NCBI GenBank assembly: GCA_018287875.1
Contig: JAGVVL010000013.1
Span: 1,240,001 to 1,304,000 of the forward strand
Direction: 5' to 3'
Source: Nigrospora sphaerica
Taxonomy: Eukaryota > Ascomycota > Sordariomycetes > Amphisphaeriales > Apiosporaceae
DNA: 64,000 nucleotides
The notes under the pieces were generated by a model, which worked only from the letters and a program-made list of their open reading frames with translations, was not told where the DNA came from and searched no databases. The translations under genes and the position numbers were made by a program. Of this stretch, positions 1-11,295 are shown piece after piece. How positions within the stretch are numbered: position 1 is the stretch's first letter; every line of letters starts with the position of its first letter.

Positions 1-1007
1 TTTTCAACCAGTGAGATCAAGCAGCAGGCCATAAAACTGTTACCCTTCCTCGCTCGACGTATTTACTGATGGTCTGAGACTGGCTGGTTCTCTACTACTG
101 GTGCAGGCGTTATCTAAATTGTTTCGTGGAATGTGAGAGCTGGCTGTACCCAGCTACATGTGCAAAAGGATATTGTAATAGCGAGCTCAAAACCTATATA
201 AATACGGGGCATTACGTGACTTTACTTCTATTCCCCTTCCTTGGTGTGGATAATCGACCGTTACCTCTTCCTTGGAACTCCCTTGACTATAAGTCTTGTC
301 ACGGGTAGTGCATTAATTCGCTTATTTGTTCTCCAGACCCGAATTATTTCTTGGAGTGTTGCGTGTACCGTGGGCTCTACTCTTGCGGGTAGCTTACCCA
401 CAACATTTATTAGTCCACATCCGGCCGAATCTGAGCAAAAGACTCGTCAATGGACATTTTTATCCTTGTTAAAATTTCCCGGAAAGAGAGTTTTAAGCAT
501 TACATGTTCTATGAGCTGCTTATTCACGACAAGACGCAGCTCCGGGCTGCTATTTATTACTGGTATGAAATAAACATCATCCACAAAACCTCGTGGGCTG
601 CAAGCCCCAAAGAACGTAACGATGGACATGGCTGCCTAAAATACATATGCGTAGCGTAGGGCAATATGGAAGGGGAGTGGAATAGTTATTGAGGTGTTGT
701 TTGTTTGGCTTCTCTTAACATGTAGTAGGCAACAGCAGTGCACTCGCGACAGCAATCAGTACTGCAGATGCGTTATCTATTCTTTTAATCCGTAGGTTGC
801 CGATATTTGCCCACGCGTCAACACAATTCGGATTAGGAATCTTCCCAGCATTCAGCTTTTTTTCTTTCTTCAGACAGGCGAGCCGTAGCCTCATCCCCGC
901 CATTACAACGTGGGTTTACCACCTCAAACCAGCCCTTCCAGTGCACCCTTACCGATATCCCTTTCCTCTTTCACCCCGAATCTATCTCGGATCACCTCAG
1001 CCCTACC
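1..1007. other. No recognisable gene
   Basis: Only short overlapping frames without recognisable domains are seen. The 200 bp upstream of the chromodomain gene are pyrimidine-rich and probably hold its promoter and 5' UTR, but no specific site can be assigned. Confidence 0.4.
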
Positions 1008-1715
1008 ATGGCATCCGAAACGGGCGCTCAGAGATCTGGTAACGTGCTCATCCCCCCACCCGCCGTGGCCACCACGTGTGTGCTGCAAGCTAACCAAGGA
1101 CGCACGTAACTCGCAGGGCCGGCCCCCAATCCAAAGTCTCCGCCTGCATCGAAGAGGGAGGCAGACCATCCCGCGAAGAAGATGACGAAGGAGAAGAAGA
1201 AGATAGGCGCGAGCGTGGCCAACAAGGATGACGGAGACGCCGAAGAGGAGTTCAAGGTCCAGCGCATCCTGGGCCACAGCTTCGTGCCCGACACCGACGA
1301 CAACAACGGAGGTCCAGCTGCCGCCACGGACACACACTTCCTCGTGGCCTGGGCGGGCACCGACGCCTCGACAGGCCGGGCCTGGGCCCCCACGTGGGAG
1401 CGCTTCCGCGACGTAGGTGAGCCCCTCATCGCTGGCTACTTCCATGGCCTCACGGAGACGGGGCCCGGCTCGCGGCCGCTGCTGACGGCGCCCGACACCC
1501 GCGATGGCCGCGTATACACGTACGCCGACAACAGCGTCCCGCACCAGCCTGTCGACCAGGGCCCCCAGCAGGCGGCCGCCCCAAGTGGCAAGAAGAAGAA
1601 GACGACGCATGCCCAAGCCCGTAAGCCCTGGAAGGCGGCCCGGGGAAACAAGGTAAAGAGGGTCGCCAAGCCCATTCCTCGCGCGTCTATCATCCGGCCA
1701 AGCCCAGAAGTTTAG
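1008..1715 (+). CDS. Free-standing chromodomain protein with basic tail
   Basis: Two exons, 1008-1038 and 1117-1715, separated by a 78-nt GT-AG intron (GTAACG donor, GCTAAC branch point at 1089-1094, CGCAG acceptor), give 209 aa. Splicing keeps the frame and adds a Lys/Pro-rich N-terminus. From about residue 52, EEEFKVQRILGHSF is followed by THFLVAWAG, WAPTWERF and EPLIAGYF. This is the order of a chromodomain: strand 1, the FLVxWxG strand, a WxPTWE turn and a C-terminal helix. The aromatic cage positions (F, W and W/F) look present, and a 16-residue acidic/Gly loop is inserted after strand 1. The C-terminal 60 residues are basic (GKKKKTT, GNKVKRVAKP), suggesting nuclear localisation. The chromodomain family binds methylated histone tails; histone binding here is inferred. 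There is no chromoshadow, integrase or SET domain. Alternative start: Met at 1182. Confidence 0.7.
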
Positions 1716-2523
1716 TCACTGCACGTTGAGAAACGGCATGCTTCCCCGCTGGATTCGTGCAAGGAGAAGTGGCTCACGGAAAGAAGGAACAAGAGCGCCC
1801 AGCCGTTGATAAGGTTCATGGAAACATACTGTCGGTATGCAATACTGTGGTTAAAGCAGTTGCAGTTGATAGCTAGGTCAGGCAGATAGACCGTCAAATG
1901 GCCCATGTCCTCGAGAAAATTCCGCGTTAGCTAAACTGTGCCACCCTCGCTTTACGTACTCAACAAATATTGCAAGGCGGGCAACTACTGGATTCTAATC
2001 CCGGCGATTCCTTTCCGGTGCTGCAGTTCCATGGACCGCCTGCGTCGTCAAGTTATTCGGCCCACCGAGACTTCCAGGTAAGGCTTGCGTTTTCGGGCCG
2101 TAGCTCGCCTGGGTCCACTCGCCGTCCATTCCAATGGGTCATCTTGGCCACGCGAGGTCTCCATAGTGGTCGCCCGTGTTATTTTATTTGCCTTTTCCTC
2201 TTCGTCGTAGCCTGAGAGCGACGGTGTTTGAGTAGCAGGCAGTCTGGATGTCGCCGTAACGGGCCCTTTGAAACATAAGCGAAAAACATTATAAGAGGGG
2301 ACTCGAAACGCAGCCGTCGTGATCGCCCGTCCGCCTTCGCTTATCTTTCAACGCAGCAGGTCCCTCGACCGCCTTTGGCTTGTTTAAAGCTGAAACAGGC
2401 GGAAGGGTGCGGGAATAATGTAGCCAAATCGGACGGAAGTTGAACTGACGCTTATCCCCACGACAGATATCTATCTGCCCTTTTGCTGGCACAGCAGAGC
2501 AGACATAACTTTCGAGAACTTAT
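1716..2523. other. Intergenic, no recognisable gene
   Basis: The sequence contains only short frames without domains. It lies between the chromodomain gene and the left TA target-site duplication of pogo copy A. Confidence 0.4.
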
Positions 2524-4457
2524 TAAGCTCGGCCCCCCCTCTGCGCACCAGCCCCTCTGCACGCCACCAATTTTAGGGGCGCCTCAAGATGACCCCTTGA
2601 CACAGAATGACAAATATCTCGGCCACCAGGGCTGCTATAACTATATAGTTTAGTTTTAAGAGATCACAATGCAGTCTTCTGCCTCACTAACCTCCTCTTC
2701 GTCTGAATCCCGCAGGTCAACCCAGCTCTCTATGTCCTTATTTATCGAGCCCTCATTTTCTAGTAACCTTACCTCCCTTTTCACTCTCCTAACGTTTGGA
2801 AGTGCTATAAAGCAGTCCTATACTAAGGGCTTCACTTTACGACGTTTTTAAGGCCTCTAACGCTCTAGAGCAGCCGCTAATTGGTCTCGCTCGTGTGTGA
2901 GGCTAGCGATCTGAGCGCAACTATCGTTAAGGGCCTTGCTAAGCTTCCGCATAAAAAATTGGAAGGTTAGCCTGCTGTAAGCTAGCTTTAGATTACGTAG
3001 GTTCCTAGCGATTTCGGCCACCTAGCACGAACTCCTAAGCGTGGAGAACGTCACTAAAAATATCGCAGCTAGTATATCGGTTATTCTAAGCTCTGGTTCT
3101 AGTGTTCTGGGGCCCTATAGCAGGTCCTAATTACATTAACATACTAATCTGCTATTTAAGGCTTTCGAACGGTTCTTAAGGAAGATTCCAGTGGCCAGCT
3201 AGCTAGCAGCGATATTTTAAGGCATGAAGGCCTCCTTCTTAGCCTTATTCCAGGCCTCCAGGAACTCTGGCTTCTTCGGATCTATAATAAGGTTAGAGAA
3301 GCAGGCCTTATGAAGCCTAGTCCGGTATGCCCTCTTTAACACCGAGAAGGGGCCTAGGTCTAAGGGCTGGAGCACTTATAAGGTGTGCGCTAAGAGGAAA
3401 TTAAGCCACACCTTCTCCTTAAAGTACGCTAACATAAACTGCTCATCACAGTGGCTTCCGTGGCCGTCTAGAATGAGGTGTCTTTATCCACCGTGGGCAG
3501 GCCTCGTTTCTGGCAGAAAGATCTCCTTTAGCCACCGCAAGGCAATCGGATTATTAGTCCAGCTAGTCGGAGAGCAGTAGAAACGCCAGTCTTCGAAGTC
3601 TTCGTCGTCCAATTAGCCCTGGAACCATTGTTATTAAATATCGACGCCTTTAAAGATAATTAAGGGGGGCAGGACACGGCCGTTAACGCTGACACACTTT
3701 AGAATCGTCACCCACTCGCGGTTACCAGGGTCCATAATATAGATCTTTCTCACAACGGCTAAGCTAATAACTAAAGGGTTGTCCCCAAGCCCAATTATGC
3801 TGCTAATCTTATCCACGTTATAGGAATCCTCTAAGAGCACCTTAGCGAGCTCTAGATAATCTAGGCGGTCGAAGAACTCCACGATATTGGCGCGAGAAAC
3901 ACTATTAACATAGAGAAAATTGATTCCAATGGATCGTATGGACCTCACCTCCGGATAACGGCGAAAGAAGCGTAAGTGCTAGTGTTTACTAAAGCGATTA
4001 TGGCCTCCAGATTAGTAATTAATGCAGTTAGCGAATAAGCGAAAACAAGAGTATAGAGGGGCCTAGTTTAACCTAGCCTGCAATAACACCCAGTCTATAA
4101 GTAATTGCTCCTAGACTGGGGTTAAGGCTTGCCTTTCGCTGTCGGCCTCTGTTTTAGTGTTCGAACCCTTAATACAGTGGTGAAGATAGTCTCTAAAGAC
4201 ATGGAACTGCTTTACGGTGGCGCGGATGGATTGGCCATTAGCAATAGCGGTCAACGCAGCTTCCAGCTGGTCTGGGTCCATAGGAGAAATATCAGGGGAT
4301 AAGGCGGAAGCTCGCGAGTCTGAAGATCTAAGTCTCATCTCCAGAGACCTTCTGTGAGCCTAAATAATCGCGGGTGACGGTCGGGGCGGCATCGTGAAGC
4401 ACCCCTGAAACTGGTGGCGCGCAGAGGGGCTGGTGCGCAGAGGGGGGGCCGAGCTTA
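2524..4457 (-). mobile_element. pogo/Fot1-like DNA transposon, copy A (1930 bp)
   Basis: The element runs 2526-4455, bounded by TA duplications at 2524-2525 and 4456-4457. The ends are inverted repeats of about 55 bp starting AGCTCGGCCCCCCCTCTGCG. It has exactly the same length as copy B at 44869-46798, and their TIRs are near-identical. TA duplications, long TIRs and a DDE_1-type transposase with a psq-like helix-turn-helix place it in the pogo/Fot1 branch of Tc1/mariner. The transposase reads on the minus strand. Many in-frame TAG/TAA codons without indels indicate RIP. Confidence 0.93.
2656..4338 (-). pseudogene. pogo-like transposase, RIP-degenerated (copy A)
   Basis: Starts 117 bp inside the element end and reads in one frame, interrupted by stops, to a TAA at 2656-2658. 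Copy B ends with TGA at the matching position. The N-terminal 75 aa (4111-4338) contain MDPDQLEAALTAIANGQS and a psq-type helix-turn-helix ending RDYLHHCIKG. The central part (3634-3948) corresponds to the segment before the DDE catalytic core. About 560 codons would be the full length, normal for Fot1-type enzymes. No frameshift is seen; all damage is point mutation to stop codons. Not functional as it stands. Confidence 0.88.
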
Positions 4458-5122
4458 TGAAAGGAGCTTCTACGGTTGCATTTTACGCTGTGTAAAATAA
4501 CGCTATCTCACATTCGCCAAGAGTTGAAGGTCAGTATAGGGATAATCGCCGAGCCTTTTAGCTCGGTCCATGTTTCCGTGGTTTCGTAGATGTCCCGATC
4601 GATTTTGGTAAAGCTGGTAATGATAAGCCGATTCATCAACATCAAGAAAGCACACCTTTAAGATATCAAGATCCCAACAAGTCACAATAACGAGAAGCCA
4701 CACGCCGGCCTCAAACTTCGCGTATCAGAATCAGGCTGATTCATGATATAGCGCGCATGAAGCAGGCTGGGCGCGGCAAGGGCTTGCGGGGATTGGTTGA
4801 ATGATCCGACGTGATGGCCAGCAACCAGCCAAGGAGGGGAGGCGCGCGCTTACCGGCCGTATCAGGCTATGTTCTCTTCCAGCTGTATCTGCAGTGTGAC
4901 AGCACAATCTGATACGCTTAATGCGGAGAAAATGAAGCCACAGTAACCCCCCCTCTAATTTGGCTGCCAATCAATCTCGCGGTCAGCCGTCTCATTCAAA
5001 AGACAGATCGATTATCGAGATGCAGAGCGTTTCCCGCTTCTTCCTCTTTCTTCGTGCCCCTCACCTTTCTACCCCCTTGTTCACTTGCTCACGCCGACAC
5101 CTGTCGCGCTGAAGCTGCCGCC
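4458..5122. other. Intergenic, upstream of the DUF7587-like gene
   Basis: No gene recognised. The last 120 bp before 5123 are CT-rich (fungal core-promoter style), which fits a 5' UTR. Confidence 0.35.
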
Positions 5123-6477
5123 ATGGAAGGGCTTACCGAGCTTATGAATACAATGACAGTGAATCCACGCGAGGCTTTGCCCATGTCTTGCCCCTTTCAT
5201 CCCCCTTCCGACACCGCAATCAACCTCGAGGTTCCCCGCTTTCTGTTCAGGGTCTACTCGGCGGAAAGTGCGGGCGAAAACAACACAGAAGGATTCACCT
5301 CGAAAGATGGGTCCCCGATTTCGGGTAATCTAACAGATATATTCGCACGCGAGCCAGAACTCGTCGCCATCTCCCTCAATGAGCACCTCCGCTGGTCCAA
5401 ATCTCGGTCCTGCCCGGATCCCTTCATTTCCTGGACGACGTCCTTAGCCTTTGCGTTCCACTATGCGTTCTATAAAAGCAAAGAGGAGGGGGTTGGCTTC
5501 GGGGAAATCATGCTGTGTGTTCTTGACACCACGTGCTACCCGCCTGGAACGTTCATGCGAGATCTGGATCTCATCAAGATTTTCAAGGACCAAGTTCCCA
5601 GAGATAGGCCCATCACGGTATACGGATCCCGGACTACCTGGGAAAGAATGGGACTCGGTTACTTCCTCTCCCTCCGCACGAGACCAAAGCAACAAAGGTT
5701 TTATTACTTCGGCGAGTACCTTTCACAAGGAAGAACCGGTGTCGATCGGAGCCGCTCAAGTATCGTGAGTATGGACAAGATCGTGGGTGTTGACAAGATC
5801 GTGGGTATGGGCAAGATCGTGAACGATGATCTCTTCCGACTCGCTCCTCAGCTGTGGGATGAGCTCGAATCAATCGCAACAGGCACATTCGGCAGGAATC
5901 GTTGTGCAGACGCGGTGCTCGAATTCCGCCAGGATTTCTACAACCGGCGCACCCTGTCGACGTATCTCTCCCCAGGGAAGCGTAACGCTGCCTGCAGGAT
6001 TGCCTACAACTTCTCTGACGACTTTGCCATAGCAGTCTTGGTGAATCTGTTGTCTTTGCGGCCGTTTTGGGATGAGAGAACGATTGGCACCGCCATTTGG
6101 GAATGTGCTCCGGGTGAGTGTCCTTACTGCACCGTGGTATCACTGTCGTTTCGTCTCATACCCGTACAGATAAGGTGCGAGAGTTCTGTCTGAGACCCAC
6201 AAAGGTCATCGCGGACGATACTATTCCGGAAGTCCAGCAGTTCCAGACGAACATCCATTCCGTTTACGAGGCCTGTTATCAAGAGGAAATGAAACGAATG
6301 CGTTGGCTGTTTAAGTATATCGATTGTCACCTGGCCGCAGAGCGCACGGCACCAGGTGGGCATGCGTCCATGTTCGGTAAGAGGTTGGAAGACTGGGCCG
6401 ACAAGGTAGCCCTGGATGCTGGAGATTTGGAGAAGAAGCTGGAGGAAATTAAGCGCGTTACTAAGAGCCCATTATAA
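5123..6477 (+). CDS. DUF7587-like fungal protein
   Basis: Exons 5123-6113 and 6170-6477 are joined across a 56-nt intron (GTGAGT donor, CGTACAG acceptor, phase 1), giving 432 aa. The start at 5123 is chosen because it sits in a strong context (GCCGCCATGG); an in-frame Met at 5054 would add 23 residues. The N-terminal half has the pattern PRFLFRVYSAES, then VAISLNEHLRW, FISWTTSLAFAFHYAFY and EIMLCVLDT. I recognise this as the uncharacterised fungal DUF7587 type, whose fold has been compared with ADP-ribosyltransferase-like domains; no activity is claimed. Residues about 218-235 contain three 6-residue repeats (DKIVGV-like). The C-terminal exon is helical and charged (FKYIDCHLAAER, LEKKLEEIKR). 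No signal peptide or TM segment. The frame is intact. Confidence 0.72.
5774..5827 (+). repeat. 18-bp in-frame tandem repeat, 3 units
   Basis: Units start at 5774, 5792 and 5810. Each has GACAAGATCGTGGG or a close variant, encoding DKIVGV, DKIVGM and GKIVND. Being a multiple of three, it changes protein length without shifting frame. Confidence 0.85.
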
Positions 6478-7015
6478 CGTGGCGCCGGTTTCCGTGGTGA
6501 GGAAACCCCTCAAAGCAATACGGGTAAATGTGATGAGAAGCTACAAGGCATAACTGATACAACGCAACTGCAAAACAAAAGTCAAGGATCGTCTTTGATG
6601 GAGCTGAGTATGGTAAAGAGAAAGAGATATGATCAACACGGCACGCACTTGGGTAATGTTAGTATGTAATTTGCATGAATAGTCAGTCTATCACCAAAGT
6701 ATAAAATCTGGAGAAAAAACCGTGTTTGACCTGCCGTGATTGGGATCGAATGATTGAAGAAAAGAGAAGAGAGAGAACCAGGGAAGAGAGAAGACTCACT
6801 TCATGAAGAGTTATTATCTCCCTGTATGATTACTTGATGAGACTGAGCCTTCCAACCATGGGTATATTACAAAGCAATAGTATTTTGCTTGAATGAAAGT
6901 CCCCTCGACTCGGACCCTCCGCGGCCTCTGCGCCGGGAGTTTTTCGATTCCGGCGCGGCTGCGTAAAATCCAGCTCAAAAGTTCCTCTTGTTTGTGCCCT
7001 TTGAGGGTCGGAGCA
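6478..7015. other. Intergenic between convergent genes
   Basis: AT- and purine-rich stretch (for example GAAGAAAAGAGAAGAGAG near 6755) between the 3' ends of two convergent genes. No gene recognised. Confidence 0.4.
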
Positions 7016-7822
7016 CTACTCGGAAAGCTTCAGAGCTGTCATCGTAACCATGGCCCATAACACCTGGCCCGGCTTGGCCTCGACGCAAGCCTGCACCTCG
7101 CCGCCCCAAGGGATACGCAAAATGCCCGACCCGACATTGGGGTCATTATATCGCTCGACGCCTGCCTTATGCCCGTCCAACTGGTAAAAGACCCGGCTGG
7201 GCGCGATGCGGTTCGACTGTTTGCTGTCTAGCACGTTGACCTCGAGGGCCAGCTGGACTTCCTTATGGCCCTGGGCCTTGTTGACGAAGTTGGGACTACA
7301 GGCCTGCTGCGTCTCGCGGAACACCTTGGATTCGATGGCCCATTCACGCAGGGTTGAGCGGTCGGCGCAGTAAATATCCCAGGCCCCGATCCCCGCCGGG
7401 TTGTAGCCGTGGTATTCGGTGCAGACCCGGTTCCATCCGCATCTACCCTTAACGCCCCAGATTATTTCGGAGTGGTTGGCTGCTCCCATGCAGTCGACGG
7501 TGAACCTGTTGTTCCTCGTATTGGGTCGCACGCAAGCTGCTTGCTTCCAAATCCACCCAGCATTCAGGGGAGACGCCCACTGCACGCCTGCGCAAGTCAG
7601 AGAGGCTTCGACCCCCCTCTTTTGAATGTTTCTGGATTCAAGGCTCTGGGCCGAGAACTCGCTGCCGCCAAGATGTTCCAAGAATCCTGGGTAGGCTTCA
7701 AACGGGTGGATGCTGCCGAGATCGACATCGTCGCCGCGTAGACTCGCTTGTCTTTCCCTCGACACATGCCCCAGCGCTACAGTAGCGGCTAGCGCTAGCA
7801 GTAGGCGATGAAAGCCACGCAT
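7016..7822 (-). CDS. Secreted cysteine-rich hypothetical protein
   Basis: A single-exon frame of 268 aa. The N-terminus MRGFHRLLLALAATVALGHV is a clear signal peptide (positive start, hydrophobic core, small residues). A dibasic QKR at about residues 67-69 could be a Kex2 processing site, so residues 1-69 may be a pre-pro region. The mature part holds eight cysteines, enough for four disulfides, plus tryptophan-rich stretches (AGWIWKQAACV, GRCGWNRVC). No known catalytic motif is visible. The product is most likely extracellular; a role as effector or secreted structural/antimicrobial protein is inference only. The frame is intact. Confidence 0.65.
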   Translation of the reverse strand: MRGFHRLLLALAATVALGHVSRERQASLRGDDVDLGSIHPFEAYPGFLEHLGGSEFSAQSLESRNIQKRGVEASLTCAGVQWASPLNAGWIWKQAACVRPNTRNNRFTVDCMGAANHSEIIWGVKGRCGWNRVCTEYHGYNPAGIGAWDIYCADRSTLREWAIESKVFRETQQACSPNFVNKAQGHKEVQLALEVNVLDSKQSNRIAPSRVFYQLDGHKAGVERYNDPNVGSGILRIPWGGEVQACVEAKPGQVLWAMVTMTALKLSE

Positions 7823-9906
7823 CCCGACGCCTCAATCCGGAATGTCTTTGGAAACCCGGGGAATAGTTGATCTTCGTAGGCTGGCAAGAATGCTTCGAAA
7901 TGTAGACTGAGAAAGCCTCGGGAAAAGGTTAAAAACTTCTACAACGATCTTAATGTCAGAAAGAGGTGATGGAACAGAAAAGAATTGACGAAAATGGGAA
8001 TGAAGGCACCTATGTTTTAAGAACATTCTAAATCCCGTTGGACAGCGATGGCGCCTTTAATCCTTGGCCTATTTGTCCGAAATGGTCGTCACGCGGGACA
8101 AGAAATGGAGTGAAGAAGAAGCAAGGACAACGGTGGCGGAACAGTCGGCGAATTCCTAAAATCTAAATATTCAGGGTTCCGAACGTTCCGGCCTGCACTT
8201 TGCATGAGGTACAAAACGGAAGTCATCAAGGTGGCGCAGCCTAACGTACCATGCGTGCGGTCTATGGCCCTATGTGGTACCGGAAAGAATATGCTGGACT
8301 GATGTCTCCACGTCCATCTCGCAAATGCAAAAAGTCCATATACTCTGGCCGGATCCACCTGTTCGTCATATAGAGCCAGGTACTTTCTTGTGGCTACGAC
8401 ACCGCTTCATTGGCGGACGTCTGGTCCTTCACGCCCTGGAATTTAAGCCACTAGCAAAACCTAACCTTGCTCTCGTGCTGGCCGCCGAGAGAACCTCCAG
8501 AAAACCAAGACCTCCTGTTAACTCATCATTACAGAGAAGAATCAACCAATAGGCAGTTTTTAACCTGCTTAAAGTCCTCACTCTTCCAGTGTTCGACGAT
8601 AGAAGGCGTCCAAGGCGTCTAAGGCAGAACAGTCCAGGCTTAGTCCTGATCTCCCACTATCTCCCAGCCCGACCCCATCCCTTAATGCCACATTGTTCTT
8701 CAGCACACCATCACCGGTGGGCCGCGCACGCTGTTATAGTCCAAGCCACCAAAGACGGCCGTCTTGTATTCACGCATAGAGGTACATATCGCTAGCCGAG
8801 ACAGGTTCCAAAAGATTGCTAGGGCGCCGGAAGCACGCTTGGCCGCGCCATCGGCCGCTTTCTACACGTTCGCATGGCTGCGACCTCCTGATTGAATCTG
8901 TGATGCGCCGACTCCTGGATCGCATTGCCAACCCAACGAGCTTGGAAAATGCCGGGGCCGGTCGACGCAGGGCCGCATCCTTACCGTGGTCCATGATTGG
9001 TACAGCCGCCCGAAGAGAACGATTGATTCATTTTCCTTAGTTGTCGTCGTTCTTCGAGGCGGTGGATTTTCGCAATTAGGTGATAGTGATGAGGCAACGC
9101 AGCATGCTGATCGTATGGAAATTATCGACATCAGTGACTGATCAAGAGGTGAACGCCAGATACGGATGGTTCCGGCAAAGATGATATGAATCGGAAACGA
9201 AACGGATGGTCCCAGGAACGTGACCACGTAAAAAGCATGGGTGTTCTGGCGGGTTGATGGTGTGGGAGTTCGGGGATTCCGTGGTCTATAAATTGTTCAC
9301 TCTTACTCACGTGCGGCGATCCTTATCTATCCCACGGTAATTCCATGAAATTCCCTAGCTAAATGCGGCGCGAACCCGACAAGCGCCTCGATCTAGTGCC
9401 TGGCGCGGGCTGAATCGCAATCTAGTGCCTGGCGCGGGCTGAATCGCGACAACGCAGGGGTTGTGGGATTTCTGCCCCCAGCTTCGCATCTCGGATGACC
9501 GTCTCGTACGGACACGAGCTTTGGTATTGCTCCCCCGGGGCTAGCAATCCTGTCGGGTGCGTGATTGCCGCGCGCGCCAGCCCCGAATCGGCGGTCCTCA
9601 CGAGGATCTATCCCTTTCTGGTAACAAGCAGCGCCTTAGCTGCGACTCGCTGGGGCCACGAACCACGCCGGCGCGTCGGGAATCGTAGCGGTAACCCTGT
9701 CTAGTAGCTTTTGCCCCGCTCTCTCTTTTCGCCATGTTGGTTATATGATCACACAGACGCCGTGTTTGTGGGAGTCCCCCGATCTGTTCATCGACATCCC
9801 CCGTCGACTCGAAACCATTTCCGAATCTTCCCCTGTGCGCATTCGCTACCGAGTCAGCCCCCTCCCTGACACCTCCATTGCGATCGATCCGGTCGAGGTT
9901 GCCAAG
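7823..9906. other. 2-kb stretch without a recognisable gene
   Basis: Many short frames on both strands but no domain, no matching splice pairs and no consistent codon bias. Contains the tandem duplication at 9391-9448. The final 200 bp hold the promoter and 5' UTR of the rhodopsin-domain gene; an in-frame upstream Met at 9745 exists but the added residues look non-conserved. Confidence 0.35.
9391..9448. repeat. 29-bp tandem duplication
   Basis: Two adjacent copies of a 29-bp unit beginning ATCTAGTGCCTGGCGCGGGC, starting at 9391 and 9420, differing only at the last base. Confidence 0.9.
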
Positions 9907-11295
9907 ATGTCCGTGGGGGGATCGACCTCGATTGAGAACTGGACGAGCAACCCCAAGGAAGACAATGGCCCTCTCATGACGAGGAGCATTTGGGCGCTTT
10001 GGGCCCTCAGCAGCGTCTTCCTGGGCCTGCGCCTCTACGTCCGCATGTACCACAGACGGTTCTGGTACGATGACGCCGTGCTGATCCTGGGCTGGGTATG
10101 CTGCCCTTGCGTCGACGTCGACGGACCCGCGAAACCAGCTATTGACAAACCAGTGGCGCGCAGCTGTGCTTATCCGTTGAGTGCATGTTGAACCAAATGG
10201 CCATCGGCCTGGGCTTCGGAAAACACGCCCTAGATAGTACGTCGTCCCCCCCCCCCCCCCCCGTCGCCCCCTTTGGGTCCTGACTCCAGCGGCGCCATCT
10301 AGTCGACATTCTGAACCTCGACGCCATCACACTTCTGGGCGCAAGCGGCCTCACCGTCACCACCATCGCCATCAACGCGAGCAAGATCTCGTTCGCCATT
10401 ACTTTGGTGCCCTTGACGACGGGATGGGCTAGATACTACGTCTTCTTCGCCATTTTCACCTTGGTCGTCTTCGCCATACCCGCGGCCGTCCTCCCGTGGG
10501 TGCTGTGCCGACCTCTGGTCAAGACCTTCATCGAGTTTTACCCAGGCGAATGCATCGACAAACAACCCTCGGTGCGGTTCGGTGTATTCCAATCCAGTGA
10601 GTCGTCCTCCACCTTGAGTCGGGCTGCCGTGGCTCACTATCGCGGTAGTCTGGGCCGCTCTCATGGACATCTCGTTAGCAGTGCTGCCATGGAAAATCCT
10701 GTGGAATTTGCAAATGCGCACGCCGGAAAAGATAGGCGTCATCATGGCCATGAGTCTTGGAATTCTGTAAGTTATTTTCTACCTTCTTCTTACCGAACCT
10801 GGGACTGACCCCTGCGCTATAGAGCAGGCGCAACCGCCATTATCCGGAGCATGTATATCCAGCGGCTCAGCGATAAAGACCTATCTTGTAGGTTGCCACC
10901 CAGATCACGAATTTTCCGAAACGCCACCTCTCCGGAGCTTGAGACTGACGGGAACTACAGACGATGCCGCGGACACGATTATCTGGTCCGTGACCGAGAG
11001 CGCCGCCACCATCATAGCCGCCTCGATCCCGGTCCTGCGCAAGTTCCTCAAGGACAAGATCAACTCGGTCGCCAGCAGCGGGCCGAACAGCTCCATCGGC
11101 TGGAGCAAGAAGTCCAAGTCGGAGCCGCGCTCGGCCGGGCCGAGAAGCCAGGGCCCGCACCGGCAGAGCATCGAACTGCTCACCAAAGCGTCCCAGGCCG
11201 ACTTGGGCCACTTACCGTCCCGGACCTCGACGCCCCTCGACGACGCCGACTGCAGGAACGGCCGCAGCGTCCTCGACGAGCACCAGTCGCATTAG
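9907..11295 (+). CDS. Rhodopsin-domain seven-TM integral membrane protein
   Basis: Six exons: 9907-10095, 10164-10236, 10303-10596, 10649-10766, 10823-10887 and 10961-11295. All five introns are GT-AG and 52-73 nt, and the joined frame is open for 357 aa. Seven hydrophobic segments can be picked out: IWALWALSSVFLGLRLYV; DDAVLILGWLCL; ITLLGASGLTVTTIAINA; YVFFAIFTLVVFAIPAAV; IWAALMDISLAVLPW; IGVIMAMSLGILAGATAII; TIIWSVTESAATIIAASI. The order LRLYVR, WYDDAVL, DISLAVLPW and WSVTESAATIIAASIPVLR is that of the fungal rhodopsin-domain family (the SAT4/PTH11-related group). The about 95-residue C-terminal tail is Ser/Lys-rich and probably cytosolic. Plasma-membrane location and a sensing role are family-based inference. 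The PTH11-type CFEM extracellular domain is absent. Intact. Confidence 0.85.
10246..10262 (+). repeat. Poly-C run inside an intron
   Basis: Seventeen consecutive C residues within intron 2 (10237-10302) of the rhodopsin-domain gene. Length is likely variable and prone to sequencing error, but it does not touch the coding frame. Confidence 0.9.

Noticed and set aside
924..1616. 230-codon antisense frame over the chromodomain gene
   Set aside because: Low-complexity, and overlaps a plus-strand gene with intron and domain support.
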